Origin: Amphibacillus sp. MSJ-3
GTDB taxonomy: Bacteria > Bacillota > Bacilli > Bacillales > Amphibacillaceae
Direction of reading: 5' to 3'
Assembly (NCBI RefSeq): GCF_018919165.1
Contig: NZ_JAHLQM010000008.1
Coordinates: 16,671 to 80,670 of the forward strand
Length of the DNA: 64,000 bases
Shown here: piece after piece, positions 32,250 to 41,803 of the stretch
How the letters are laid out: each line of letters starts with the position of its first letter
How positions within the stretch are numbered: position 1 is the stretch's first letter
Notes under the pieces: generated by a model
Databases searched by the model: none
What the model was told of the DNA's origin: nothing
What the model saw: only the letters and a program-made list of their open reading frames with translations
Made by a program: the position numbers and the translations under genes

Positions 32250-32304
32250 TTCAGTTTTTGTCTAGTTTTATTTCAGTTATAGAAATAGTAAGAGTCGTTA
32301 TACT
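32250..32304 (+). promoter_or_regulatory. Tandem 11-bp repeats and promoter of the pilin operon
   Basis: Three abutting units, TTCAGTTTTTG, TCTAGTTTTAT and TTCAGTTATAG (32250-32282), match the array at 31403-31446 read in the direction of its gene. A TATACT box (32299-32304) follows 16 bases later, and no good -35 is present, as expected for an activated promoter. A single copy in the opposite orientation (ATAACCGAAC, 32310-32319) follows. Confidence 0.65.
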
Positions 32305-32570
32305 TCTTTATAACCGAACTATAGTTTTAAAGATTAAGTACATAGTTAATGGTTTCTACGATGGAAGATAGAAATAGCAAGTAACTTTAATAATCATACA
32401 GGGAAGTTCAATAAAATTTCAAAAAAAGAGAGAGAAAAGGGGGTTAATAATAAGGACCTATATTTTTGCCGAAAATGCAAACGCTTGCCCTATCGAGTGT
32501 AAATTGATAGGTAAAGCTTATGTATTTTATTCACAGATATTAAAAATATCTTAAGAAAGGATGTGTTTAG

Positions 32571-35168
32571 ATGAGGTGGAAGCGTTACCCTAAGGATATA
32601 CTGATTCTTCTCTCGATGTTGTTTATCATATATTCTGTAAATAATATTGGTAGCTTAAAAGTTGTTCATGCAGATGCTCATTCAGATGAGATCGTTTATG
32701 AAGACTTTTACGATTTTGATCAGCTACCTGAAAGCGACATCATTCTTACGGATACATTTGAATTAATTACAGCAAATCGAGGGAGTACTTGGGGGGTAAA
32801 CCATGGCCCTTCATTGGATCCTAATCGTTCTGACGTTGTGGTTATTACACAGGATGAACAATGGCAATTCGGTGGACTTTGGTATAGGAACCCGATTGAT
32901 ATGAACAAGGATTTCTCTATGCTGATGTACACGAATTTAGGAGACAAATGGGATAATGGTAATTATGATGGTACGCGGGGAGCGGACGGAATCACATTTA
33001 CTATTCAGGGACACACAAATACGAGTGGAGTGCCGTTAAAAAGTACACTTGGAGCAAATGGTGCTGGATTAGGGGCATATAGCAAGGATAATGATGATAA
33101 CGATCCATTCAACCCCTATAAAAGTAATTTCATTAGGAATGCCCTTATTCTAGAATTTGATACCTTTTATAACAATCATGAACAAAATACAAATGATAAC
33201 GGGACACCTAACTTCGGTAACGGAGGCGCTAATGGTGATAAATTCTATGGGCATATTGATTTAACCAAGACACCTCCTTGGAGAGGCGCAGCTCAAGATC
33301 CTTTTTATAAACAGCATGATGTATCTTCACCTTATTTTAAATCGCCAGATAATTTACAAGACGCAGCTGACCAAGATTTGACAGACAAGCGTTGGCGCAA
33401 AGTTGAAGTAGATTGGGATAGTTCCACCTATACTTTGACTTATAATATTGCTGGTTATGATCCAATCGTTTACCAATTTAATGGGCAAGAGGATGTAATC
33501 GATACATTTGGTGGGTCACTCGTCTATTGGGGATTTACTGGTTCAACCGGTGATTCACATAATCTCCAACAAGTTGGAATATTTGAATTGCCTGATCAAA
33601 CAGAAAGTACAATTGAAAAATTAGTGCGTAATATCACTAAAGATGGTGAAAATGCTGAGTTTTCAGATGAAGCAATAATGAAGTTAGGTGACACAGTCGA
33701 ATACCAAGTGACACTAGATTACCCAGAAGAAGGGAATACACAAGAAATAATAGCAGGGATTATTAAAGATGATTTACCTGCTGAACTTAGCTATCTAGAG
33801 GGTTCATTGACCGTGAAATTAAACGGTGTTGATGTGGAGCCGACCCCGGATTGGAATGATGGTGAGATCCATTTAGGTAATTTCAATCCTGGAAGTGAAT
33901 TTGTTGTCACTTATCAAGCAGTTGTGGAACAAGAAGTGGTTATTGATAATACAGCTATGTTTTATTCAAGATACACCAATCCAATCAGTGATACAGCGCA
34001 GATTTATAGTGGTTCGTTAAATATAGTAAAAGTTGATGGCAGTAATCAACCCTTAGAAGGTGCAGAGTTTACTGTAGAAGGTCCTAATGATTTTGAGCTC
34101 AATATTCCGAGAGAAGGAGAAGAAATATCTCACGCTTATAAAATTGATTATCTTGAGCCTGGTGATTACATTATAACTGAGACCAAAGCACCGGAAGGCT
34201 ATATGTCTACGGCTGAGCCACAGACTGTAACAATTGAGAAAGGTACTGTTGAATTAGAAGTAGTCTTTATAAATTATAGATATCCTGAGTTAATAAAAGA
34301 ACAAAAGAACAGTTTTGAAGATGACAGTGCGTATGGAGATACATCTGAAACACTTGTTGGAGATACAGTTGATTTCAAAATCACATCTTCTTTACCGGAG
34401 GACATTACAAAATATAAGGAATTCAGAATTCTAGATGAACTTGACTCTAGATTAACCTACGTTAAAGAATCAGCACAGTTAACGACTAACTCAAATGTTG
34501 AATTAGAACCAGAGACGGATTATACAGTGCAGTGGGAAGATGGTTTATTAGTCGTCGAATTAACAGAGGCAGGAATTAGTAAACTTACTGAAACTTCTAA
34601 ACTAAATTTAATATTTACTGCACAAGTAAATGAAACAACATTGGGGGATTTAACAAATATTCCGAATCAGGCAACGATTGAATTTATTAATCAGTCAGAC
34701 CAAGAAGGTAATCCTGAATCAAATGAAACAAATACGATCCCATTAACAGGTCGTGTAGATATTCTTAAGATTTTTAAAAATGACTTATTAGAAGAGTTAC
34801 CACTTCCTGACGCAGTATTTCGTTTGCAAATTAAGTCTGGAGAGACATGGGAGGACTTTGGGGAAGAACAGATTTCTGACCAAGATGGGAAATTACACTG
34901 GAGTAAACTCCCTAAAGGAAAGTATAGAATTATAGAAGTTGAAGCCCCAGAAGGCTATTTATTACTTGCTAATCCGATAGAATTTGAGATTGATAGTGAT
35001 AAAACAACGCATGAACAGAGTTATATGGTAGAAAATACACCGAAAGAGGAGCTTCCACAAACAGGTGGAGTTGGAAGTCTAGTCTTTACAGTAACAGGAC
35101 TTTTGTTGATGATTTCTGCAGGCTTAAGTCTATTCACTTCAAGATTCAAAAAAATTAATTATAGATAA
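32571..35168 (+). CDS. LPxTG pilus adhesin with L-type lectin-like domain
   Basis: 865 residues. A signal peptide (about 1-35) leads to a legume-lectin-like beta domain (about 60-340: GADGITFTIQGH, GAGLGAYSKD, ALILEFDTFYN). An isopeptide-prone DUF11-like domain (about 345-475) follows, then a Cna-B/SpaA domain (KVDGSNQPLEGAEF...ETKAPEGY), a D2-type fimbrial domain (ETLVGDTVDFKI) and another Cna-B domain (FRLQIKSG...EVEAPEGY). The C-terminus is LPQTG, a hydrophobic helix and a basic tail, so sortase links it to pilus or wall. The N-terminal lectin fold suggests a tip adhesin binding a glycan. It is the first gene of the pilin operon. Confidence 0.88.
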   Translation: MRWKRYPKDILILLSMLFIIYSVNNIGSLKVVHADAHSDEIVYEDFYDFDQLPESDIILTDTFELITANRGSTWGVNHGPSLDPNRSDVVVITQDEQWQFGGLWYRNPIDMNKDFSMLMYTNLGDKWDNGNYDGTRGADGITFTIQGHTNTSGVPLKSTLGANGAGLGAYSKDNDDNDPFNPYKSNFIRNALILEFDTFYNNHEQNTNDNGTPNFGNGGANGDKFYGHIDLTKTPPWRGAAQDPFYKQHDVSSPYFKSPDNLQDAADQDLTDKRWRKVEVDWDSSTYTLTYNIAGYDPIVYQFNGQEDVIDTFGGSLVYWGFTGSTGDSHNLQQVGIFELPDQTESTIEKLVRNITKDGENAEFSDEAIMKLGDTVEYQVTLDYPEEGNTQEIIAGIIKDDLPAELSYLEGSLTVKLNGVDVEPTPDWNDGEIHLGNFNPGSEFVVTYQAVVEQEVVIDNTAMFYSRYTNPISDTAQIYSGSLNIVKVDGSNQPLEGAEFTVEGPNDFELNIPREGEEISHAYKIDYLEPGDYIITETKAPEGYMSTAEPQTVTIEKGTVELEVVFINYRYPELIKEQKNSFEDDSAYGDTSETLVGDTVDFKITSSLPEDITKYKEFRILDELDSRLTYVKESAQLTTNSNVELEPETDYTVQWEDGLLVVELTEAGISKLTETSKLNLIFTAQVNETTLGDLTNIPNQATIEFINQSDQEGNPESNETNTIPLTGRVDILKIFKNDLLEELPLPDAVFRLQIKSGETWEDFGEEQISDQDGKLHWSKLPKGKYRIIEVEAPEGYLLLANPIEFEIDSDKTTHEQSYMVENTPKEELPQTGGVGSLVFTVTGLLLMISAGLSLFTSRFKKINYR

Positions 35169-35179
35169 GGGGTATAAGA

Positions 35180-36883
35180 ATGAAAAAGAAATTTTTTAGA
35201 GTTTTTCTAATCGCATTACTTTTATTGGTTAACTTCACGACGTCAGCCTTTGCGTCCGAAGATCCACCGGTTGATTTCACAAAAAGAGGATCAATCTCAG
35301 TCCATAAGTATAGTTTCGATGGTGACGAATCAGAAAAGGTTGATGGCACAGGTATTGAATTAGATCAGGATATTGATATTCCCGATCAAGCAACACCCCT
35401 ACCAGGGACTGTTTATGAAATTCAGCAAACACACGAATTAGTAAAAGGGACAAATAATCAAGAAGAGTGGGTTGAATTAGAAACCCCAGGTGAGGCTATT
35501 CGAGGCACAACAGATTCAAATGGTCTAGTTACATTTGATAATTTAGATCTTGGTCGCTATACACTGAAGGAAGTCTCTGCACCAGGGCATTTAACAGATC
35601 CTGCTACTTATTACATTGATGTTCCATTAACGATTGAAAATGGTACACAGTTATTATATGACGTACATGTGTATCCAAAGAATACGCCGGTTAATGGTGG
35701 GGTTGAATTTGTCAAAGTTGGTGAGAATGCTGAGGAAAATGCTTTAGCAGGTGTTACCTTCCACCTATTTTATGAAGATGGAACTAGAGTTGATCAAGTA
35801 GACTATATTTCTAGTCTTGATGGTTATATTAGAGTGACAGGCTTGACACCAGGTTCTTATTACTTTGAAGAAGTTGAAACAGTAGATGGTTATTTATTAA
35901 ATAATACAAAGATACCTTTTGAAATTGAGGAAGTAGTTGGTGATGAACAGCCTGAAACGATTGTTCTACCAGATTTCCAAAACTATAAAGAACCAGAAGT
36001 TTTCAAGGAACAAAAAGATATAAACGAAGTTGAATGGGGAGAAGAAACAACGACTCTAGTTGGTGAAACTGTAGATTTTCGTCTATCAGCGATTGCACCA
36101 ACTGATATAGATGAATATGCTAAATTTTCACTATATGACCAAATCGACAATCGTCTTAACTACACAGTTGGTTCTACAAAGGTATACATCAATGATCTTG
36201 AAGAGAGCCTAGTGATTAATGAGGACTATGTCTTAGTAGAAGCATCTGAAGATAATGATTTTACTTTAGACGTTTCATTAACAGAAGCTGGTATTGCTAA
36301 ACTAAATCCAGGTGATGTACTTTATGTAGAGTTCTCCGCTGTAGTAGATGAAAGTGCATTAGGCGAAGGCCCAATTGAGAATACAGCAGTCGTAGATTGG
36401 GATAATAATAAAGGTGACGACGGTGATAAAGAGTCAGATCCAACGATTACAACACCAGAAGAAGGAAGCGTAACAATTACAAAAGTTGCAAAGAATGATA
36501 ATGATATTTTACTAGAAGGAGCAACTTTTAAATTACAACAACGTGATGAAAATGGTAATTGGGTAGATGTAGCTGGTTCAGTAAAAACAACAGATGCTAG
36601 TGGGGTATTAACTTGGGATCGTTTAGTTTCGGGTGAATATAGACTAGTAGAAATTGAAGCTCCAGAAGGATATAACTTGCTAGCTAATCCGATTGAATTT
36701 GTCATTGATGATGGTACGAATTTAACACAAGAATTCTTAATTGAAAATATGCCAGAAGGGTTGATTCCTCAAACAGGGGGCATGGGAACACTAGTATTTA
36801 CTGTTTCCGGGTTACTGCTAATGAGTATCGCAGGTTTTAACTTATTAAATAATAAAAAACGCCAAGTGAATAAAGAAATTTAA
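35180..36883 (+). CDS. Major (backbone) pilin, SpaA-type
   Basis: 567 residues with a signal peptide (cleavage after about residue 25, SAFAS). The pilin motif VHVYPKN near residue 165 supplies the lysine that sortase C links to the next subunit. It is followed by Cna-B/SpaA domains with E-box-like segments (LKEVSAPG, FEEVET, LVEIEAPEGY) and a D2 domain (TTLVGETVDFRL). The C-terminal signal is IPQTG, a hydrophobic helix and KKRQ. The last 130 residues are close in sequence to the end of the upstream adhesin, suggesting shared sorting and recent duplication of that module. It starts 11 bp after the adhesin gene. Confidence 0.9.
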   Translation: MKKKFFRVFLIALLLLVNFTTSAFASEDPPVDFTKRGSISVHKYSFDGDESEKVDGTGIELDQDIDIPDQATPLPGTVYEIQQTHELVKGTNNQEEWVELETPGEAIRGTTDSNGLVTFDNLDLGRYTLKEVSAPGHLTDPATYYIDVPLTIENGTQLLYDVHVYPKNTPVNGGVEFVKVGENAEENALAGVTFHLFYEDGTRVDQVDYISSLDGYIRVTGLTPGSYYFEEVETVDGYLLNNTKIPFEIEEVVGDEQPETIVLPDFQNYKEPEVFKEQKDINEVEWGEETTTLVGETVDFRLSAIAPTDIDEYAKFSLYDQIDNRLNYTVGSTKVYINDLEESLVINEDYVLVEASEDNDFTLDVSLTEAGIAKLNPGDVLYVEFSAVVDESALGEGPIENTAVVDWDNNKGDDGDKESDPTITTPEEGSVTITKVAKNDNDILLEGATFKLQQRDENGNWVDVAGSVKTTDASGVLTWDRLVSGEYRLVEIEAPEGYNLLANPIEFVIDDGTNLTQEFLIENMPEGLIPQTGGMGTLVFTVSGLLLMSIAGFNLLNNKKRQVNKEI

Positions 36884-36895
36884 GTTTTAATAAAA

Positions 36896-36923
36896 AAGGA
36901 ATAGGTTTGAACACCTATTCCTT
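36896..36923 (+). terminator. Hairpin between pilin and sortase genes
   Basis: AAGGAATAGGT pairs perfectly with ACCTATTCCTT over 11 bp with a 6-base loop and only a short T-tail. Probably a partial terminator that leaves less sortase than pilin mRNA. Confidence 0.6.
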
Positions 36924-36949
36924 ATTTAAATAAGTAGGGATGTACGGAC

Positions 36950-37792
36950 ATGAAAAAAAGAATAGTTATTACGCTCACCTTTTTATTGGGTTTATCAATC
37001 TTCTTGTTCCCGATTATAACCAACTATCTTAATAGCATTGTGCACTATACAGTAATCGAAGATTATCAAAGTAACATTAATGAAATTGATGCAGAGACAC
37101 TTAATAGAAAAAAGGAAGACGCAATAGAACATAATCGATTATTAACAGAACAAGTTAAAACTATAGATGATCCTTTCTCTGAAGATGATAAGGAAAAAAG
37201 GAAGATATCTGAGTATGAAAGTATTATAAATGTTGGCCAGGCGATGGGGTATATTAGCATCCCAACTATAGATGTTGAACTTCCAATCTACAGCGGTGTT
37301 AGTGATACTGTTTTATCAAAAGGGGTAGGGCATCTACCGCGTTCATCATTACCAATTGGCGGAAAAGGTACACATGCTGCTCTAACTGGACATCGAGGAC
37401 TCCCTACATCTGAATTATTTCGAAATTTAGATGGACTTGAGATAGGCGATAAATTCTTTGTTCATACATTAGATGAAACATTAGCTTATCAGGTTGACCA
37501 AATTAAAATTGTCCTTCCACATGAAATGGATGATTTATCAATCGTACCAGACCAAGATTACGTTACATTGATAACATGTGAACCTTATATGATAAATAGT
37601 CATCGCTTATTAGTCCGAGGAACACGTATCCCACTGGAAGACCTTCAAGATCAAGATAGTGAAGAAGCGATGCAACCTGTAAAAAATAGTAAAGTGAAAA
37701 TGTATACTTTGATAGTGAGCGGCTTAATTATAGTGATAACGGTACTGGTAGTAGTCCGAAAAGTCATAAAGAAGAGAAAGGGAATAGGATGA
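36950..37792 (+). CDS. srtC: Class C (pilin-polymerising) sortase
   Basis: 280 residues with an N-terminal membrane helix and a second hydrophobic helix at the C-terminus. The catalytic triad is His148 in TGHRG, Cys210 in TLITCEPY and Arg219 in NSHR. A DPF motif (DDPFSED) before the core is the flexible lid typical of class C sortases. It should join pilin subunits by transpeptidation between the LPxTG-like Thr and the YPK lysine. It overlaps the next sortase gene by 4 bp and follows the pilin gene after a hairpin. Confidence 0.92.
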   Translation: MKKRIVITLTFLLGLSIFLFPIITNYLNSIVHYTVIEDYQSNINEIDAETLNRKKEDAIEHNRLLTEQVKTIDDPFSEDDKEKRKISEYESIINVGQAMGYISIPTIDVELPIYSGVSDTVLSKGVGHLPRSSLPIGGKGTHAALTGHRGLPTSELFRNLDGLEIGDKFFVHTLDETLAYQVDQIKIVLPHEMDDLSIVPDQDYVTLITCEPYMINSHRLLVRGTRIPLEDLQDQDSEEAMQPVKNSKVKMYTLIVSGLIIVITVLVVVRKVIKKRKGIG

Positions 37793-38367
37793 TGAAATAT
37801 AAAAAAACACTCATGCTAGCTATCTTCCTAGTTGGAATATGTCTAGTTCTTTATCCTATTGTATCAAAGCGATATTACGAGGCGCATTTGAATGATGTGG
37901 TGGAAAGCTTCAATGGGGGATTTGAAAAGGACCTCCCTAAAAGTGCCATCGATGCCGACGTATTTGCAACAATTGAAATTCCAAAGCTCAACTTACATTT
38001 ACCCATTTATTACGGTGCATCAAATGATATTTTAGCAAAAGGGATTGGACTGATTGAAAATCCCCAAGAATCAATTGGTGGTATGAATACGCATAGTGTT
38101 TTGGCTGGCCATTCAGGGATGGCATCAAAAGAGTTTTTTACTAATATTCATAAATTAGATTCTGGTGATATCTTTAAAATAAATAGGTTAGATGAACAGT
38201 TAAATTATAGGGTGATAGATAATCGAAAGATAAAGGTAACTGAAACAGAGTATCTTAAGGTACAAAAAGGCAGAGATTTAGTAACCTTATTAACTTGTCC
38301 TCCTTTTGATTCAAAGAACTATAGAATAATTGTAATTGGAGAGAGAGTTAACAATCCTCCAGATTAA
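37789..38367 (+). CDS. Second, lid-less sortase of the pilus cluster
   Basis: 192 residues with one N-terminal membrane helix and no C-terminal anchor. The catalytic residues are His108 in LAGHSG, Cys170 in TLLTCPPF and Arg179 in NYRI. It lacks the DPF/W lid region and is about 90 residues shorter than its neighbour, and it does not have the length of class B enzymes. A plausible role is attaching the adhesin or the finished pilus, while the lid-containing enzyme polymerises; this is inference. It overlaps srtC by 4 bp (ATGA type) and is the last gene of the pilus operon. Confidence 0.87.
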   Translation: MMKYKKTLMLAIFLVGICLVLYPIVSKRYYEAHLNDVVESFNGGFEKDLPKSAIDADVFATIEIPKLNLHLPIYYGASNDILAKGIGLIENPQESIGGMNTHSVLAGHSGMASKEFFTNIHKLDSGDIFKINRLDEQLNYRVIDNRKIKVTETEYLKVQKGRDLVTLLTCPPFDSKNYRIIVIGERVNNPPD

Positions 38368-38664
38368 ATTAAGACATTTGAAAGTTATCAAGTGACTAGA
38401 TGAGCAACTGGCTATGAAGGGTAAATCGATTTAAATCCTTGTTACCGGTATAAACGATAAGATGAATTTAACTTTTTGATTTTCTGGATAAATTCAGGAA
38501 ATGCTAATGGCCTTTGATTAACTTTTACGCTTTTTGTAAATAACGATTTGCTTATAGGGATCTCTCCTATCCTTGACCTAGTTCCACCAAGCAAATCGAA
38601 CTTGTATAGGTTCTGCCCATTTTTAACGGATTTCCATTTGTTAAAATACAGATTTGAATCAACA

Positions 38665-40260
38665 CTAGCTAGGCTTATCTTTGAAATGAACAGGTCTTTT
38701 CCTCATTTGTTTTCGATATTCTGTCGGGGAGAGGCCTTCTTTCTTTTTAAATAAATAGCTGAAGTAATTTGAATCATTGTAGCCGATTTCTAAAGCAATA
38801 GCTGTTAGTTTGTCATTAGTAGTCGCTAGTAGATGTTTAGCTTTATTAATTCGCTGTTCAGTAAGATAATCAATAAAGGTTTGCCCTAAGGACTGTGAGA
38901 AGATGGTACTAAAGTGGGAAGGGCTTAGGTTAACAATTTCCGCAACTGTATTTAAAGACATATCAGGGTCGGAGAAACTCTCATCCATATAGAGAAGTGC
39001 CTTTTGAATGATACTTCTATATTTCACCATGGATGGGTGAATTTCTACTTCAAGGAAGTAGGTTAAGGTATCTTTTAAATAGTTTGTATATCTATCTAAA
39101 GACTTGGCGATCTGGTTCATTTCCTGTGAATCTTCTATTTGATAGACTGGGGCATCCTTTCCTTCTTGTTTTTTCAAGATTAGGGCATTGATTTCTAGTA
39201 AAACAAAAAAGCGAAACATTCTTTGCCGGGCAATTGTATCGAATTGACTGCCATTTAAGGATTCGATAAATGCGTCCATATTCTCAACTGAAATAGAAGT
39301 TATTTTATCAGCTAAATCAATTTTAAAGGGATTTGTTGGTGACACTTCACCTTCTTTTAGATTATCAACAAAACTAATAATCTTTTCCGAACGGATAATA
39401 CCGTAAGTTCCTATCAATTGCTTCGCCATCTCATAGCTATAGGGGATTTCGCTGATTCGATCAATGATTGGCCCAATGCCGACGACTAAATCGGAAGAGT
39501 CGATGTCAAGTTCGTGAAGTAATGTATGAGCTACTTGATAACATTTATCGAGTAAAGTGTTGTAATCATAATGAAAAACTAAAATCTTAATATAGCGAGA
39601 AGAAATGCTAGAGAATAGGATTTCTTCATCATCGCCAAAGGAAAAGTTGAGTTTTTCACTAAAGTGAAAATAATCTTCAAAGCTCTTATTATAATGATTG
39701 GTAGCGAGGATAACAGAGATCTTTTTGCCAACAATTGTTTTTTGAAAGTTGTTAGATTCTTCAATGACCTCATTCATCTTTAAATCACCTTTGAACAGAC
39801 AGTTTAAGAAAAGATTCTTGTGTACTTCTTGAGTAAGTGATTCTTCATTCTCGTCTTTGACACTAAATTGGTCTTTTCTTTCCTCTAGGCTTTCAGTGAT
39901 TTTTCTTAAAGTTTGTTCGAGTTCCTTTGACTTGATTGGTTTAAGTAAGTAGTCCTCTGCCTGCAATTGAAGTGCAGATTTAGCGTATGAGAAATCGTCA
40001 AAACCGCTAATGAAGAGAAGTCTAATCCACGGATATATTTTCTTCGCCTCATTGGCTAATTCTAGACCGTCCATGAATGGCATTCTGATATCCGTGATTA
40101 GGATATCCGGTTTTATATCAATAATTGAAGCTAAGGCTAATTCACCATCAGATGCTTCTCCTGCATATGTAATTGGGAGTTGTTTAGCTAGTCTCATCAT
40201 TTCATTTCTTAAGTTGTCACGAATGAGTGGTTCATCTTCGACAATAAAAACTTTATACAT
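38665..40260 (-). CDS. YesN-like response regulator with AraC-type DNA-binding domain
   Basis: 531 residues. An N-terminal receiver has Asp57 in ILITDIRMP and KPIKS. A central region of about 270 residues of unclear fold follows, and the C-terminal AraC/XylS double helix-turn-helix contains LNTVAEIVNLSPSHFSTIF and IALEIGYNDSNYFSYLFKK. GAGGTGA precedes the ATG. It follows the sensor kinase gene by 105 bp in the same transcript direction and is its likely output. The probable target is the divergent monosaccharide ABC transporter operon at 43049. Confidence 0.92.
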   Translation of the reverse strand: MYKVFIVEDEPLIRDNLRNEMMRLAKQLPITYAGEASDGELALASIIDIKPDILITDIRMPFMDGLELANEAKKIYPWIRLLFISGFDDFSYAKSALQLQAEDYLLKPIKSKELEQTLRKITESLEERKDQFSVKDENEESLTQEVHKNLFLNCLFKGDLKMNEVIEESNNFQKTIVGKKISVILATNHYNKSFEDYFHFSEKLNFSFGDDEEILFSSISSRYIKILVFHYDYNTLLDKCYQVAHTLLHELDIDSSDLVVGIGPIIDRISEIPYSYEMAKQLIGTYGIIRSEKIISFVDNLKEGEVSPTNPFKIDLADKITSISVENMDAFIESLNGSQFDTIARQRMFRFFVLLEINALILKKQEGKDAPVYQIEDSQEMNQIAKSLDRYTNYLKDTLTYFLEVEIHPSMVKYRSIIQKALLYMDESFSDPDMSLNTVAEIVNLSPSHFSTIFSQSLGQTFIDYLTEQRINKAKHLLATTNDKLTAIALEIGYNDSNYFSYLFKKKEGLSPTEYRKQMRKRPVHFKDKPS

Positions 40261-40365
40261 TAATGTTCACCTCATATCATAGGATAATCAATCACTCGAC
40301 TTGGGAGGGTCACCAAGTAAACCCCTTGCTAACGTATGTAAGAAAATCTTTCGCTATTCAATCAT

Positions 40366-41790
40366 TTAGTCGAATGTCTGCAAAGGTAATTTGATTTTAA
40401 CGGTTGTTCCTTTATTAAGTGTACTATCAAAGGTGATTTTTGCGGATTCACCATAATAGAGTAACAACCTTTTGTTCACATTATAGAGGCCGTACCCTTC
40501 CTTAAAATTTGTCTCTATTCCCTTAGCTAATTCCGCATGGATTTCTGTTAGTTTTTCTTCTGGAACCCCTTTGCCATTATCTTCGATCGAGAAATAGAGA
40601 TGTTGATTATCATGCCAGCCCCTTATATGAATATAGCCAATTCTACGGACAAGCTTTATCCCATGGTAGACGGCATTTTCAACAATCGGTTGTAGTACCA
40701 TCTTAAGTATTTTAAAATTGAACATTTCCTGGGGAATATCAATGTTATAAGTTAACATTTCGCCATATCTAATTTTTAGAATAAGCAAATAATCAGAGAT
40801 GTGTTTTATTTCTTTCTCAACGGTTATCCAATCTTGTCCTTTACTTAATGAGATTCGGAAAAAGTCAGACAGTGCATAGGTCATTTTTTTGACAGAATCG
40901 ATGTCTCCTTGTTCAGCTAAAGTTAGGATAGCATCCATACTATTATATACAAAATGTGGCGTAATCTGAGCTTGAAGCACTCGCATTTCACTCTGTGCTA
41001 AATGGTATTGCTTTTTTGCGTTTTCCGCTAGTAGAATGTTGAGCCGATCAGCCATCCTATTCATTTGGGCACTGAGAATACTTATCTCATTTATGTTTGG
41101 TAGATCGGTACGGTACTTGAGATTACCTTGTGATATTTCATCAGCCATTTTAATTAATTCATGAATGGGTTCTTCAACATTTTTTGCTAAATAGTGATTG
41201 ACTTTTTTTAAGAAGATAAAATTAAAGACTAAAATACCAACTTGAATAAAGGAAAGGATGACAACGGAATGCATCACTTTACTTCCCTTATTGGAAGCAT
41301 AATTGATTTCAATTTCAACGAATTCTTGTAAAATATCTAGGACTAATAAATTGCTCGATTCAACCTGCTTCATAATCCCTTCATTTTTTTCAAGGGATTC
41401 ATTGTTCAAAATATTATACTCAATCTTTTCTATATGATCTTCTAATGCGTCAATGGCTTCTAGTGTTAGGTTAAGGGTTGAAGTCCCTGTTTGGGTCTCG
41501 GTATTATGCTTGATAATCTCTATTTCCTGGCGTAAATCGTTGACGGTATTGTTATGATTAAATCTTTCAGGTGTGGTTTGTCCATAGACTAAATCCCAAA
41601 TGTCCTCCAATACATCTGTGCGGAAGCGAGATGAAACTTTGTTTGCTTGGTGGATATTGGTGACAGCTCTTTGGTAAACAAACAAGTGATGTGTATAGAT
41701 GATGACGCTAATTATTAAAGGAATGGTTGCGACTAGTCCCATCCACCGATTAGATTGTAGAAAAACTTCCTTGATCGTCTTTTTCTTCAT
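40366..41790 (-). CDS. YesM-like sensor histidine kinase
   Basis: 474 residues with two membrane helices (about 20-40 and 175-200) bounding an extracellular helical region. A HAMP segment (about 205-255) follows, then a His_kinase domain with His279 in QITPHFVYNS and a C-terminal ATPase (VENAVYHG, EDNGKGVPEE). It lies 13 bp after the gene for a sugar-binding lipoprotein. In similar three-gene sets (for example XylFII-LytS-YesN of clostridia) the binding protein docks on the kinase and reports sugar outside the cell. That arrangement is inferred here. Confidence 0.9.
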   Translation of the reverse strand: MKKKTIKEVFLQSNRWMGLVATIPLIISVIIYTHHLFVYQRAVTNIHQANKVSSRFRTDVLEDIWDLVYGQTTPERFNHNNTVNDLRQEIEIIKHNTETQTGTSTLNLTLEAIDALEDHIEKIEYNILNNESLEKNEGIMKQVESSNLLVLDILQEFVEIEINYASNKGSKVMHSVVILSFIQVGILVFNFIFLKKVNHYLAKNVEEPIHELIKMADEISQGNLKYRTDLPNINEISILSAQMNRMADRLNILLAENAKKQYHLAQSEMRVLQAQITPHFVYNSMDAILTLAEQGDIDSVKKMTYALSDFFRISLSKGQDWITVEKEIKHISDYLLILKIRYGEMLTYNIDIPQEMFNFKILKMVLQPIVENAVYHGIKLVRRIGYIHIRGWHDNQHLYFSIEDNGKGVPEEKLTEIHAELAKGIETNFKEGYGLYNVNKRLLLYYGESAKITFDSTLNKGTTVKIKLPLQTFD

Positions 41791-41803
41791 GATAAATTCT
41801 CCG

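Noticed and set aside
32485..32498. cre site in the pilin leader
   Set aside because: The palindrome around GCAAACGCTTGC differs from the cre consensus at three positions and lies over 150 bp after the promoter.
32480..32520. Cyclic-di-GMP-type riboswitch in the pilin leader
   Set aside because: GCAAAC, a small CCTATC/GATAGG hairpin and GTAAAGC recall the first half of a GEMM aptamer, but the second conserved hairpin and the GGTAG...GGGTT pattern are missing.
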